35,489 bases of DNA, taken from contig JAEYRD010000234.1 in NCBI GenBank assembly GCA_023435725.1, positions 1 through 35,489 on the forward strand, written 5' to 3'. Positions within the stretch are counted from its first letter, which is position 1; the number at the start of each line of letters is the position of its first letter. Position numbers and translations under genes: made by a program. Source of the stretch: Pseudomonadota bacterium (GTDB taxonomy: Bacteria; Pseudomonadota; Alphaproteobacteria; Rhizobiales; Xanthobacteraceae). This document shows, in pieces, positions 7,394 to 15,681 of the stretch. The notes under the pieces were generated by a model. That model was not told the origin of the DNA. It ran no database searches and worked only from the letters and a program-made list of their open reading frames with translations.

Positions 7394-8851
7394 TTAGCGC
7401 TCTCGCATGATCTCATGCCGGTAGCGCCGCAACGGCGATAGCAGGTAGCTCAGGATGGTTCGCGAGCCGGTCCTGATCTCCACGGTCACCGCCATTCCCG
7501 GTGACAGGCTGACCAGGCGGTCGTCCACCTGCATTTGCGTGCGATCGAGCGAGATGCCTGCGCTGTAGCTCAGCTCCTGCCCGCTCGGCTCGCTGCTGTC
7601 GTGTTGTTGCGTCCCGAGCGCGCGGTCGCCTCCGCGCTCCGGCGGGCGGTCGCGAATGATGGCATCCTGCGAGACGCTCAGCACCCGGCCTTCCAGGAGG
7701 CCGTAGCGGGTGAAGTTGAAGGTGTCGATCTTGATGGCGGCGCTCTGCCCGACTTCAACAAACCCGATGTCGCGGTTGGAGATCATTGCCTCGATCTCGA
7801 GCCGCGTATCGGTCGGCACAATGACGAGCAGCGATTGTGCGGGGGTGACCACGCCTCCCACGGTGTGAATCGCCAGCTGCTGCACGACGCCGTCGACCGG
7901 TGACGTCAGTTGCTGGAGCCGCGTCCTCTGCTCCGCCTTGATCAGGTCCCGCGCAACCCCATTCGCTTTCTGCTCACTCTTCGCGAGCTCGTCAGACAGG
8001 CTCTTCCTGTATTCGGCCACGGCCTGGATGCGGGTCTCCCGGATCGCGGCGGCGGCGGACTCGGCTTCCTTGAGGCGGCTGCTTTGGACGCGGAGCTCCT
8101 CCTGCTGCTCGATCTGGAGCTGAAGGGTCTCATAGAACGTCAGCTTCGAGCCGATCTCCTTCTCCATCAGCGTCTTGCGGATATCGACGCGCTGCTGGGT
8201 GACGGGAAGCAACGCATCGAGCTTGTGGATCGTCGCCGCGATGGTCTGATGCTCGGCGTCCTTCTGCGCCTCCTGTCGCGCAAGCGCAGCCAGCTTGGCG
8301 CGATGCTCGCCGACCTGATTGGCGAGCAGCTGCCGCTGCGTCGCGACCAGCAAGGGGTCGGCGCCCTCGGGTGCGACGAGATCGGTGGAGGCCTCCTCGC
8401 CGCTTGCAAGCGCAGCACGAAGACGCGCGATATTGAGACGTTCGGCCATGAGATCGTCGTGCAGCCGATCGCGCTCTGCCGCGTTCACGGTCGAATCGAG
8501 CTCGATCAGCACGTCGCCCGCTTTGACCGCCTGCCCGTCCTGCACGTGGATAGCGCGCACCACGCCGGTCTCGAACGGCTGCACCACCTTGCTTCGTCCG
8601 CTCGACACGACCTTGCCGGTTGCCGAGGCCACAATGTCGATCGTGCCCCATGCGGACCATGCGAGCGCCGCGCAGACAAGGAGCATTAGGGCCACCGCGA
8701 TGGCGCGGCCGGTCGGCGACGGCGGCGCCTCGGCAATTTCCAACGCCGCGGGCAGGAAGGCGATCTCTTCAGTGGTCCGGCCCTTTGCCTTTCGGAAGGG
8801 AACGACGGTCTGCTCCGGCCGGGGGGCCGTAACGGCGCTAGCCGACCTCAT
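7394..8851 (-). CDS. HlyD-family type I secretion membrane fusion protein
   Basis: The periplasmic adaptor of a type I secretion system, linking the inner-membrane ABC exporter to an outer-membrane TolC-like channel. It has 485 residues. Seen: a cytoplasmic N-terminus, one membrane anchor (about 49-69), a lipoyl/barrel-sandwich half with VVQPFETGVVRAIHVQDGQ, a long helical hairpin (Glu/Lys/Arg-rich, about 120-300), the second lipoyl half SPVDGVVQQLAIHTVGGVV, and a C-terminal beta domain ending near the RYRHEIMRER terminus. The start at 8851 is chosen because AGGGAGGG lies just upstream; it overlaps the end of the exporter gene by 14 bases, implying translational coupling. No tolC homologue is in the window. 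Confidence 0.93.
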   Translation of the reverse strand: MRSASAVTAPRPEQTVVPFRKAKGRTTEEIAFLPAALEIAEAPPSPTGRAIAVALMLLVCAALAWSAWGTIDIVASATGKVVSSGRSKVVQPFETGVVRAIHVQDGQAVKAGDVLIELDSTVNAAERDRLHDDLMAERLNIARLRAALASGEEASTDLVAPEGADPLLVATQRQLLANQVGEHRAKLAALARQEAQKDAEHQTIAATIHKLDALLPVTQQRVDIRKTLMEKEIGSKLTFYETLQLQIEQQEELRVQSSRLKEAESAAAAIRETRIQAVAEYRKSLSDELAKSEQKANGVARDLIKAEQRTRLQQLTSPVDGVVQQLAIHTVGGVVTPAQSLLVIVPTDTRLEIEAMISNRDIGFVEVGQSAAIKIDTFNFTRYGLLEGRVLSVSQDAIIRDRPPERGGDRALGTQQHDSSEPSGQELSYSAGISLDRTQMQVDDRLVSLSPGMAVTVEIRTGSRTILSYLLSPLRRYRHEIMRER

Positions 8852-10970
8852 AGATCCCTCCCTGTAGACGATGCAGGGCCGCGTACCGGCCACCGGTCTT
8901 GATCAACGCGTCATGCGTGCCGTCCTCGACCAGCCGGCCCCGTTCCAGGGTGAAGATGCGATCGGCGCCGCGGACGGTGGACAGACGGTGCGCGATGATC
9001 AGGACCGTGCGCCCCCTGGCGATTTCCTTCATGTTCTCGTGGATGATCCGCTCGCTCTCATAGTCGAGCGCGCTGGTGGCTTCATCGAAGATCAGGATAC
9101 GGGGATTGCTAACCAGCGCCCGGGCGATCGCGATACGTTGGCGCTGCCCGCCCGAGAGCGTCGAGCCGCGCTCGCCGACCACGGTGTCGTAGCCCTCAGG
9201 GAGATCCAGAATGAAATCGTGCGCCCCCGCAAGGCTGGCCGCTTCCATGATGCGGTCCATCGGCAAGGTCGGATCCGCCAGCGCAATGTTGTCGCGAACC
9301 GAGCGATTGAACAGCATGTTTTCCTGGAGCACTACGCCGATCTGCCGGCGCAGCCAGGCCGGATCGGTCATCACGAGATCCATTCCGTCGACCAGCACGC
9401 GCCCGCCCTGGGGAACGTAGAGCCGCTGCACCAGCTTGGCGAACGTGCTCTTGCCCGAACCCGACGATCCGACGATGCCGACGGTTTGCCCGGCTGGAAT
9501 ATCGAATGAGACGTCGTGCAGGATTTCAGGCCCTTCGAGCCGGTAGCGGAAGGATACATGCTCGAACCTGATGTTGCCCCGGATCGGCGGCAGCCCCGCG
9601 CGCGCGGCCGAATAAGCCGGCTCTGCCGCACTGTTGAGGATGTCCCCGAGCCGCGCGATCGACAGCCGCGCCTGATGAAAGTCCTGCCAGACCTGCGCCA
9701 GCCGCAGCACCGGCGCCGAAACACGCCCCGCAAAGATGTTGAAGGCCACAAGCTCGCCGACGGTCAACGCGTCGCCGATCACGAGTCTTGCGCCGACATA
9801 GAGGATGGCCGCGGTGACGACCTTGCTGACGAACTGCACGAACTGGCTTGCGGTGTTGCCAAGGCTCGTAACGCCGAAGCTCGCTGAGACATAGCCGGCG
9901 AGCTGCTCTTCCCAGCGACGCTGCATCTGCGGCTCGACCGCCATGGCCTTCAGCGTTTCGATGCCGCTGACACTCTCGACCAGAAAGGCCTGGTTCTCGG
10001 CACCACGGCGGAATTTCTCGTCCAGCCTGCGGCGAAACAGCGGCGTCGCCACGGCCGAGATCGCGATATAGAACGGGAAGGATCCGAGGACGATGAAGCT
10101 CATCTGCGGCGAATAGGCAAACATCACCGCCAGGAACACCGAGGTGAAGAACAGGTCAATGACGATCGTCAGCGAGGAGCTGGTGATGAAATTGCGGATG
10201 TTCTCCAGTTCCCGGACGCGGGCCACAGAATCTCCGACACGCCGCGCCTGAAACCAGGCCATGGGAAGCGCCAGCAGATGATGGAACAGCCGTGCCCCGA
10301 GCTCCACGTCGATGCGGTTGGTCGTGTGCGAAAACAGATAGTTGCGCAGGATTCCGAGCACGGTGTCAAACAGGGAAACGACGACCAGGCCGATGACGAG
10401 AACGTCGAGCGTGGACAGCGAGCGGTGAACCAGCACCTTGTCGATCACGACCTGGAAGAACAGCGGCGAGACCAGCGCAAAGAGCTGGAGGAAGAACGAG
10501 GCGGCCAGCACCTCGCCCAGCAGCCGCCGGTATTTGCCGATCGCGCCGACGAACCAGGTGATATCGAAATGCCGCCCGAGGTCGGATAGCCCGGCGCGCC
10601 GGGCCATCAAGATCAATCCGCCGTCCCAGAGCACCGTAAACTCGTCGCGCTCCATCAGCACCGGCCGCCGGGCCTGCGGTGACTGCACCAGCACCTTGTC
10701 GGCGGAGGCTTTCGCGATGACCATGAAGCTGCCGTCGCGCAGCATCGCGATCGCCGGCAGCGGGCTGCCCGCCAGACGTTTCCATTCCGTCCGATAGGTT
10801 CGTGCCTTCACTCCGAGAGACCTGGCGCAGCGGACGATGTCCGCTGCGCCGAAGATCGCCGTTCCGGTCCGGTGCCTGAGCTGCTCGCGATCGGCCGCAA
10901 CGCCCTGCAGGTGCAGCAACATCAGCAGAGCGTCGAGACCCGTATCGGTCGCGCCCGGGTTCGTCGTCAT
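8838..10970 (-). CDS. Type I secretion ABC exporter with degenerate C39 domain
   Basis: A 710-residue HlyB/RaxB-type exporter expected to push the upstream RTX protein out of the cytoplasm using ATP. Domain order: N-terminal C39-peptidase-like domain (1-125), membrane domain (about 150-420), ATPase domain (about 465-710). Seen in the ATPase: Walker A GSSGSGKST (501-509), Q-loop VVLQENMLF, signature LSGGQRQR, Walker B ILIFDEATSALD and the switch His in AHRLST. In the C39-like domain the catalytic Cys position is Thr10 (DTGLDAL) and the usual His position is Ser81 (GSFMVI), so it should not cleave leader peptides but may dock unfolded substrate, as the HlyB C39-like domain does. GGAG precedes the ATG. 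It starts 29 bases after the RTX gene ends. Confidence 0.94.
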   Translation of the reverse strand: MTTNPGATDTGLDALLMLLHLQGVAADREQLRHRTGTAIFGAADIVRCARSLGVKARTYRTEWKRLAGSPLPAIAMLRDGSFMVIAKASADKVLVQSPQARRPVLMERDEFTVLWDGGLILMARRAGLSDLGRHFDITWFVGAIGKYRRLLGEVLAASFFLQLFALVSPLFFQVVIDKVLVHRSLSTLDVLVIGLVVVSLFDTVLGILRNYLFSHTTNRIDVELGARLFHHLLALPMAWFQARRVGDSVARVRELENIRNFITSSSLTIVIDLFFTSVFLAVMFAYSPQMSFIVLGSFPFYIAISAVATPLFRRRLDEKFRRGAENQAFLVESVSGIETLKAMAVEPQMQRRWEEQLAGYVSASFGVTSLGNTASQFVQFVSKVVTAAILYVGARLVIGDALTVGELVAFNIFAGRVSAPVLRLAQVWQDFHQARLSIARLGDILNSAAEPAYSAARAGLPPIRGNIRFEHVSFRYRLEGPEILHDVSFDIPAGQTVGIVGSSGSGKSTFAKLVQRLYVPQGGRVLVDGMDLVMTDPAWLRRQIGVVLQENMLFNRSVRDNIALADPTLPMDRIMEAASLAGAHDFILDLPEGYDTVVGERGSTLSGGQRQRIAIARALVSNPRILIFDEATSALDYESERIIHENMKEIARGRTVLIIAHRLSTVRGADRIFTLERGRLVEDGTHDALIKTGGRYAALHRLQGGIYEVG

Positions 10971-10999
10971 GAGCGTTCTCCAGGCCGGAGCGGCTAGCC

Positions 11000-13846
11000 T
11001 CAGGCGTGCTGGGGCGGTGCAAGCACCTGGCTCTGGGTCGCATGCGGATCGGGCAGCGGCATCTCGCCAGGGCCGTCACCTGCCGGAACGAGGTTCGCCG
11101 CCATGGCCTGGTTGAGCAGCATCGCGGCCGCCATCGCCGCGCCGCCGTTGATGACGACGTTGTTTCCGCTACCGCCATCGAGGACGTCCTGGCCACCGCC
11201 GCCGATCAGCACGTCGTCCCCCGCACCACCCGCCAGCGTGTCGTTGCCGGGGCTGCCGATCAGCACGTCGTCGCCATTGCCGCCGTTGGCAACGAGCTGG
11301 ATGCCGCCGTGCAGGCCGGAGGCGGTGATGACGTCGTCGCCATCGAGGCCGTTGATGACGATCCTGTCGCCCGCGCCGGCATCGGTGATGTTGATGTCCT
11401 CGCCAAGCCCCGACACCGTGATGATGCCGTCATGCTCGGTCACCGTGATGACGTCGTTGCCGGCGGTTGCGTTGATGGTCACGGTATCAGCGGCGCCATC
11501 ATTGGCACCGAGGTCGAGGTTGACCTGGTTCACGCCGGTGCCGGAGAGATCGCCGACCGTGATGTTGTCCGCGCCGCCCAGGGCGTTGAAGTCGACATGT
11601 TCGACGCCGTTGAGGTCCATTGCGATATTGGCGACGTCGCGGGTGAACAGCACCCGACCGCCGTTGGCCGAGATGTTGATGTTCTCGTTGATGTTGGCGC
11701 CGTTGAACAGCAGCGTGTCGGTACCCTGGCCGCCTTCGACGGTGTCACTGCCGTCGCCGGGGTTCCAGATGAAGGTGTCGTCGCCGGCGCCGAGATTGGC
11801 CACGTCGTTGCCGCGTCCGCCGATCACGGTGTCATTGCCGGCGCTGCCGGTGATGGTGTCGTTGCCGTCGCCACCATTGATGTTGAGGCTGGCAAGCTGT
11901 CCCGCCCTGATCGCGGATGCATTTATGACATCGTTGCCGGCTCCGCCGTTGAGACTGAGCACATCACCGGCGTCGGCGTGAGCGATCGTCACCTGCGCCG
12001 CAAGGCCGTTGACCACGATCGATCCGCCGCTACTGACGGCCGTGATGTTGTCGTCACCGGCGCTGCCGTTCACCGTCACACGGTCCGCCGCGCCGTCACC
12101 GCTCTGGCTGCCGGGGCCGGCACTCAGGTCAATGGCAACCTGCGCGATGCCGGTCCCGGTCAAGTCGTTGACCACGATGTTGTCGGCCCCGCCGGCGGCG
12201 GCGATCTGCACGCGCTCCACTCCGTTGATATCCATGACGATATTACCGACGTCACGGGTAAGGACCGCATTCCCGCCATTTGCCCCGATGGACATGCTTT
12301 CGGCCGCGTCGGAGCCGTTGAACACCAGCGTATCGGTGCCCGCGCCACCGAGAACGGTGTCGCTGCCGTCACCGGGATTCCAGACGAAGGTGTCATTGCC
12401 GGCACCGAGATCGGCAACGTCGTTGCCCCGGCCGCCGGTGACCCTGTCATTGCCATCACCGCCGATCAGGGTGTCAGCCCCCTGACTGCCGGTGATGGTG
12501 TCGTTACCCACGCCGCCATCGATGGTCAGTCCGATCACCGCGGCGAGCGTCGATGCATCGATGACGTCGTTTCCGCCGAGCGCCTGGATGACCAGCCGGT
12601 CGCCAGGTTCTGCATTTGCGATCTTCACGACTTCCGGCAGACCCGTCACCGTCACATTGGTGCCGTCGGCCGTGACCTCAATGTGCTGGCCGGCGTTGGT
12701 GCCGTTGACGGTCACCACATCCGCCGCGCCGTCGCCTTGGGTCCCTCCGGGATTGGCTCCGAGATCGACGAGCACCTGCTTGACGCCGGTCCCGGTGAGA
12801 TCGCCAACGGTGATGTTGTCGGCGCCGCCGCGCGCATCGAATTCGATCTGCTCGATGCTGTTGAGGTCCATCGTGATGTTGGCGACGTCGCGGGTGAAGC
12901 GCACCCGGCCGCCGTTGGCCGAGATGTTGATCTTCTCGTTGATGTTGGCACCGTTGAAGAGCAGCTTGTCGTTGCCCGATCCGCCTTCGACCGTGTCACT
13001 GCCGTCGCCGGGGTTCCAGATGAAGGTATCGTCACCCGTGCCAAGCTGCGCGACGTCGTTGCCGCGTCCGCCATTGACGATGTCATTGCCGCTACCGCCG
13101 ATCAGGAGGTCGTTGCCGTCACCGCCGGTGATTCTGTCATTGCCATCGCCGCCATCGAGCGTCAGGGAGATCAGGCTGCCGAGGCCGTTGCTCGCAGTAA
13201 TGACATCGTCGCCGCCGCCGGCGTGCAGCACGAGATTCTCAGTCGTGCCGATGTCGAGCGAAAATGGCGTCGGGCTGGTCCTGTCAAACCGCACGCGCGT
13301 GCCGTTCGCCGTGATCGTGAACGTCTCGGAGCCATTGCCTCCGTTGACCTGCGCCGTATCGTTGCCGTCACCGCCCTCGAACAGGTCGGTTCCACCGCCG
13401 GGATTCCAGATCATGAGGTCGTCGCCGGCCTCGCCGAACAGCTGGTCGTCGCCGCTGCCGCCGTCCAGGATGTCGTTCCCTGCCCCGCCGAACAGTAGAT
13501 CGTTGCCACCGCCGCCGTTGATTACATCATTGCCGGCTTGCCCAAACAGCAGGTCGGCACTCGAGCCGCCCGTGATCCTGTCATTGCCGTCTCCGCCGAA
13601 AATGTGCGCCGAGGGCATCGCTCCGTTGGCTTCGTCGACGGCGATCGTGTCATTGCCGCCCTGGCCGAAGATGTCGATCTCGCGGGTATTGGCGACGGTT
13701 GGGTCACCACCGAGCGGCTTCACAGAACCGTTATTGATCAGGATGCGGCCGGATTGGTCGCGGCTGGTCACGATACCGTTATTAGCGCTATCACCAAAAA
13801 TGCTGAGCTGGCCCGTCGCCGGGGAAAAAACAGCGGTAGTAGACAT
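11000..13846 (-). CDS. RTX-type calcium-binding repeat protein, predicted T1SS substrate
   Basis: A 948-residue acidic protein with many GGxGxDxLx nonapeptides, which form calcium-bound parallel beta rolls after secretion. No N-terminal signal peptide, Cys-rich region or catalytic domain was seen. Layout: unique N-terminus (1-60), RTX block (61-140), a short degenerate unit (about 138-258), then three long repeat units of roughly 200 residues, each opening with GGRGNDVA and a WNPGDGSDTV motif (Trp at 277, 489, 694; a related Trp at 147), a final RTX block (850-900) and a low-complexity C-terminal tail. Type I signals lie at the C-terminus, so the tail may hold it. The ATG at 13846 is preceded by AAGGA. 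It is first in an operon with its exporter and adaptor. Role inferred: surface, matrix or adhesion protein. Confidence 0.9.
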   Translation of the reverse strand: MSTTAVFSPATGQLSIFGDSANNGIVTSRDQSGRILINNGSVKPLGGDPTVANTREIDIFGQGGNDTIAVDEANGAMPSAHIFGGDGNDRITGGSSADLLFGQAGNDVINGGGGNDLLFGGAGNDILDGGSGDDQLFGEAGDDLMIWNPGGGTDLFEGGDGNDTAQVNGGNGSETFTITANGTRVRFDRTSPTPFSLDIGTTENLVLHAGGGDDVITASNGLGSLISLTLDGGDGNDRITGGDGNDLLIGGSGNDIVNGGRGNDVAQLGTGDDTFIWNPGDGSDTVEGGSGNDKLLFNGANINEKINISANGGRVRFTRDVANITMDLNSIEQIEFDARGGADNITVGDLTGTGVKQVLVDLGANPGGTQGDGAADVVTVNGTNAGQHIEVTADGTNVTVTGLPEVVKIANAEPGDRLVIQALGGNDVIDASTLAAVIGLTIDGGVGNDTITGSQGADTLIGGDGNDRVTGGRGNDVADLGAGNDTFVWNPGDGSDTVLGGAGTDTLVFNGSDAAESMSIGANGGNAVLTRDVGNIVMDINGVERVQIAAAGGADNIVVNDLTGTGIAQVAIDLSAGPGSQSGDGAADRVTVNGSAGDDNITAVSSGGSIVVNGLAAQVTIAHADAGDVLSLNGGAGNDVINASAIRAGQLASLNINGGDGNDTITGSAGNDTVIGGRGNDVANLGAGDDTFIWNPGDGSDTVEGGQGTDTLLFNGANINENINISANGGRVLFTRDVANIAMDLNGVEHVDFNALGGADNITVGDLSGTGVNQVNLDLGANDGAADTVTINATAGNDVITVTEHDGIITVSGLGEDINITDAGAGDRIVINGLDGDDVITASGLHGGIQLVANGGNGDDVLIGSPGNDTLAGGAGDDVLIGGGGQDVLDGGSGNNVVINGGAAMAAAMLLNQAMAANLVPAGDGPGEMPLPDPHATQSQVLAPPQHA
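11237..13072 (-). repeat. Three long tandem units inside the RTX gene
   Basis: The units span residues 259-470, 471-675 and 676-870 (13072-12437, 12436-11822, 11821-11237). Each begins GGRGNDVA, then WNPGDGSDTV, an ANGG...TRDV segment, GGADNI.V.DL.GTG and a GDGAAD.VTVN-like stretch before short RTX repeats. Units 1 and 3 of this set are closest: I count 19 differences in their first 107 residues, against nearly twice as many between units 2 and 3. DNA repetition is also visible, for example recurring blocks around the WNPGDGSD codons. Confidence 0.85.
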
Positions 13847-13942
13847 TCTAAATATCCTTCGACCGATCTAGTCCCTCGCTTGGAGGCGTAGCAGTCGCTA
13901 GAATGACTTTCTTGAAGCGTTGCTTGAGACGAGCGTGATTAT

Positions 13943-13987
13943 TCTGGAGATTTCCTCCAGATTTTGTGCGGGCCAATTTCGGCCCGC
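13943..13987. promoter_or_regulatory. Two adjacent inverted repeats in the divergent RTX/regulator promoter region
   Basis: TCTGGAG-ATTTC-CTCCAGA lies at 13943-13961 and GCGGGCC-AATTTC-GGCCCGC at 13968-13987. Both are perfect 7-bp arms with 5- and 6-base spacers; their axes are 25-26 bases apart. The first is followed by TTTT on the plus strand, so it also looks like a small terminator, though no gene is upstream on that strand. They lie between the divergent RTX operon and the regulator, so they could be operators for the regulator or leader-RNA stems. The second overlaps the most upstream possible GTG start of the regulator. Confidence 0.5.
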
Positions 13988-13992
13988 GTCGG

Positions 13993-15642
13993 ATGCAAAG
14001 GCACTCTCACATTGCGAGTCGCCTGATCGCGTGCAGCATTTCGATTCCGGAGCCGGATTTGCAGCTCATATTCGAACGTCACGTGCTTGATACGAACACG
14101 CGCGAGTTGCGTCGCGACAGCGAACCGGTCACCGTCGAGCCCCAGGTTCTGGATCTGCTGATCTATCTCATCGAAAACCGCGACCGCGTCGTCAGCAGGA
14201 ACGATCTGATCGGCTCGGTGTGGCAGGGGCGAAACGTCTCTGATTCATCGCTGAGCAGCCGCATCTACGCGGCCCGTAAGGCCATCGGAGACAGCGGCAG
14301 GGACCAGAAGCTGATCCGCACCGTCGCGCGGCGGGGCTTGCGCTTCATCGGAACGCTCGAGACGCCACCGAGTGCGGTGGCGCCAACTGATGAAGCCGCG
14401 GCCGCGAGGGTCGAGAAGAGCCGTTTCATCGAGGCGCGCCAAGCCTCGCCGGTGTCCGATCGCCGCGTCATCGCGGTGCTGCCCTTCACGAATATGAGCG
14501 ACGATCCCGAGCAGGAATTCTTTTCCGACGGCATCAGCGAGGATCTCATCACCGCCCTGTCAAAGCTGCGTTGGTTCCTGGTGATCGCACGCAACTCATC
14601 GTTCAGCTACAAGGGCAAAGCGGTTCACATCAAGCAGATCGGCGAAGAGCTCGGAGCCCGGTACGTGGTCGAAGGCAGCGTTCGCAAGAGCGGCGGACGC
14701 GTCCGCGTCACAGCGCAGCTCAACGATGTCGCGAGCGGCAGCCACGTCTGGGCTGATCGCTACGACCGGGAGGCGACCAGCATCTTCTCAGTCCAGGACG
14801 AGATCACCGAGGCGATCGTATCGGCCATTGAGCCGCAGCTTCACGCCGCGGAGAATTCGCGCGCGCGCGGCAAGGCGCCGAACAGCATGGATGCCTGGGA
14901 GCTCGTCATGCGCGCGCTGTCGCACTACAGCCAGCTCACGCCCCAGGATCACGAGACGGTGCGGGAGTATCTGGGCAAGGCAATCGCGCTCGACCCCCAA
15001 TATTGCCAGGCGCTCGGCGTGCTCAGCACCAGCTACACCTTCTCGGCGCATATGGGATGGATCGATGCCGATGTGGCCGTGCCGCTCGCCGAAAATGCGG
15101 CCCTTGCGGCTGTTCGGATCGACGGCGAAGACCCCTGGGCCCATCATGCGCTCGGTGCCGTGTACCTGATCACGCGCCAGTTCGATGACGCACTCTCCGA
15201 GATCGAGCTGGCATTGAGGCTCAATCCAAGCTTCTCGCATGCTCAGAACTACTATGCGACGGCTCTCGCCTTCTCCGGGCGATGGGAGGAGGCAATCGAG
15301 GCGGTCAAGCGTGCGCTGCGGCTTTCCCCGCGTGATCCGCTGCTGGCATTGAACTACGGCTCGGCATCACTCGCCTATTATTTTGGGCGCAACTACGAGG
15401 AGGCGATGCGACAAGCGCAGACCGCCATTCGGCTTCGCGCCGATTATGCGGGCGCTCACCGCGTGATGGTCGCAGCCGCAGCCATGTCGGGACAGGCGGA
15501 GATCGCCGCCTCCGCTCTCCGGGCGCTTCGACGCGCACAGCCCAATATCTCCTGCGACTGGATCGCGACCCATGTGCCGATCAAGCTCGACGCCGACCGC
15601 GCCCATTATCTGGAGGGCTTTCGTCGTGCCGGGCTGGAGTGA
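13993..15642 (+). CDS. Winged-helix / TolB-like / TPR transcriptional regulator (CadC-like)
   Basis: About 549 residues. Domain order: OmpR/CadC-type winged helix (from FERHVLDTNTRELRR through the recognition region SSLSSRIYAARKAIGD to the wing RTVARRGLRFIG); a linker; a TolB-like domain starting RVIAVLPFTNMSDDPEQEFFSDGISEDLITAL, with GARYVVEGSVRKSGGRVRVTAQL; then TPR repeats containing AIALDPQY, ALRLNPSF and ALRLSPRD. No membrane segment is visible, so unlike CadC it should be cytosolic. Start uncertain: GTG at 13966, ATG at 13993, or TTG at 14059, the last having the best Shine-Dalgarno (CCGGAG) directly before the DNA-binding domain. It faces the RTX secretion operon across about 120 bases, which makes it the likely local regulator. 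Signal sensed: unknown. Confidence 0.85.
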   Translation: MQRHSHIASRLIACSISIPEPDLQLIFERHVLDTNTRELRRDSEPVTVEPQVLDLLIYLIENRDRVVSRNDLIGSVWQGRNVSDSSLSSRIYAARKAIGDSGRDQKLIRTVARRGLRFIGTLETPPSAVAPTDEAAAARVEKSRFIEARQASPVSDRRVIAVLPFTNMSDDPEQEFFSDGISEDLITALSKLRWFLVIARNSSFSYKGKAVHIKQIGEELGARYVVEGSVRKSGGRVRVTAQLNDVASGSHVWADRYDREATSIFSVQDEITEAIVSAIEPQLHAAENSRARGKAPNSMDAWELVMRALSHYSQLTPQDHETVREYLGKAIALDPQYCQALGVLSTSYTFSAHMGWIDADVAVPLAENAALAAVRIDGEDPWAHHALGAVYLITRQFDDALSEIELALRLNPSFSHAQNYYATALAFSGRWEEAIEAVKRALRLSPRDPLLALNYGSASLAYYFGRNYEEAMRQAQTAIRLRADYAGAHRVMVAAAAMSGQAEIAASALRALRRAQPNISCDWIATHVPIKLDADRAHYLEGFRRAGLE

Positions 15643-15681
15643 TCGTCAGGCCTCAGCCCACTCGGCAGAGGCACGCTCGCC

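Noticed and set aside
11006..13498. Long open frame antisense to the RTX gene (830 codons)
   Set aside because: GC-rich periodic repeats such as GGxGxD leave the opposite strand free of stops. The antisense product has no domain, while the sense strand has clear RTX motifs, a ribosome binding site and operon context.
11000..13846. Regularly spaced repeats as a CRISPR array
   Set aside because: The repeats are in-frame, code for RTX nonapeptides, vary in sequence and have no unique spacers of constant length.
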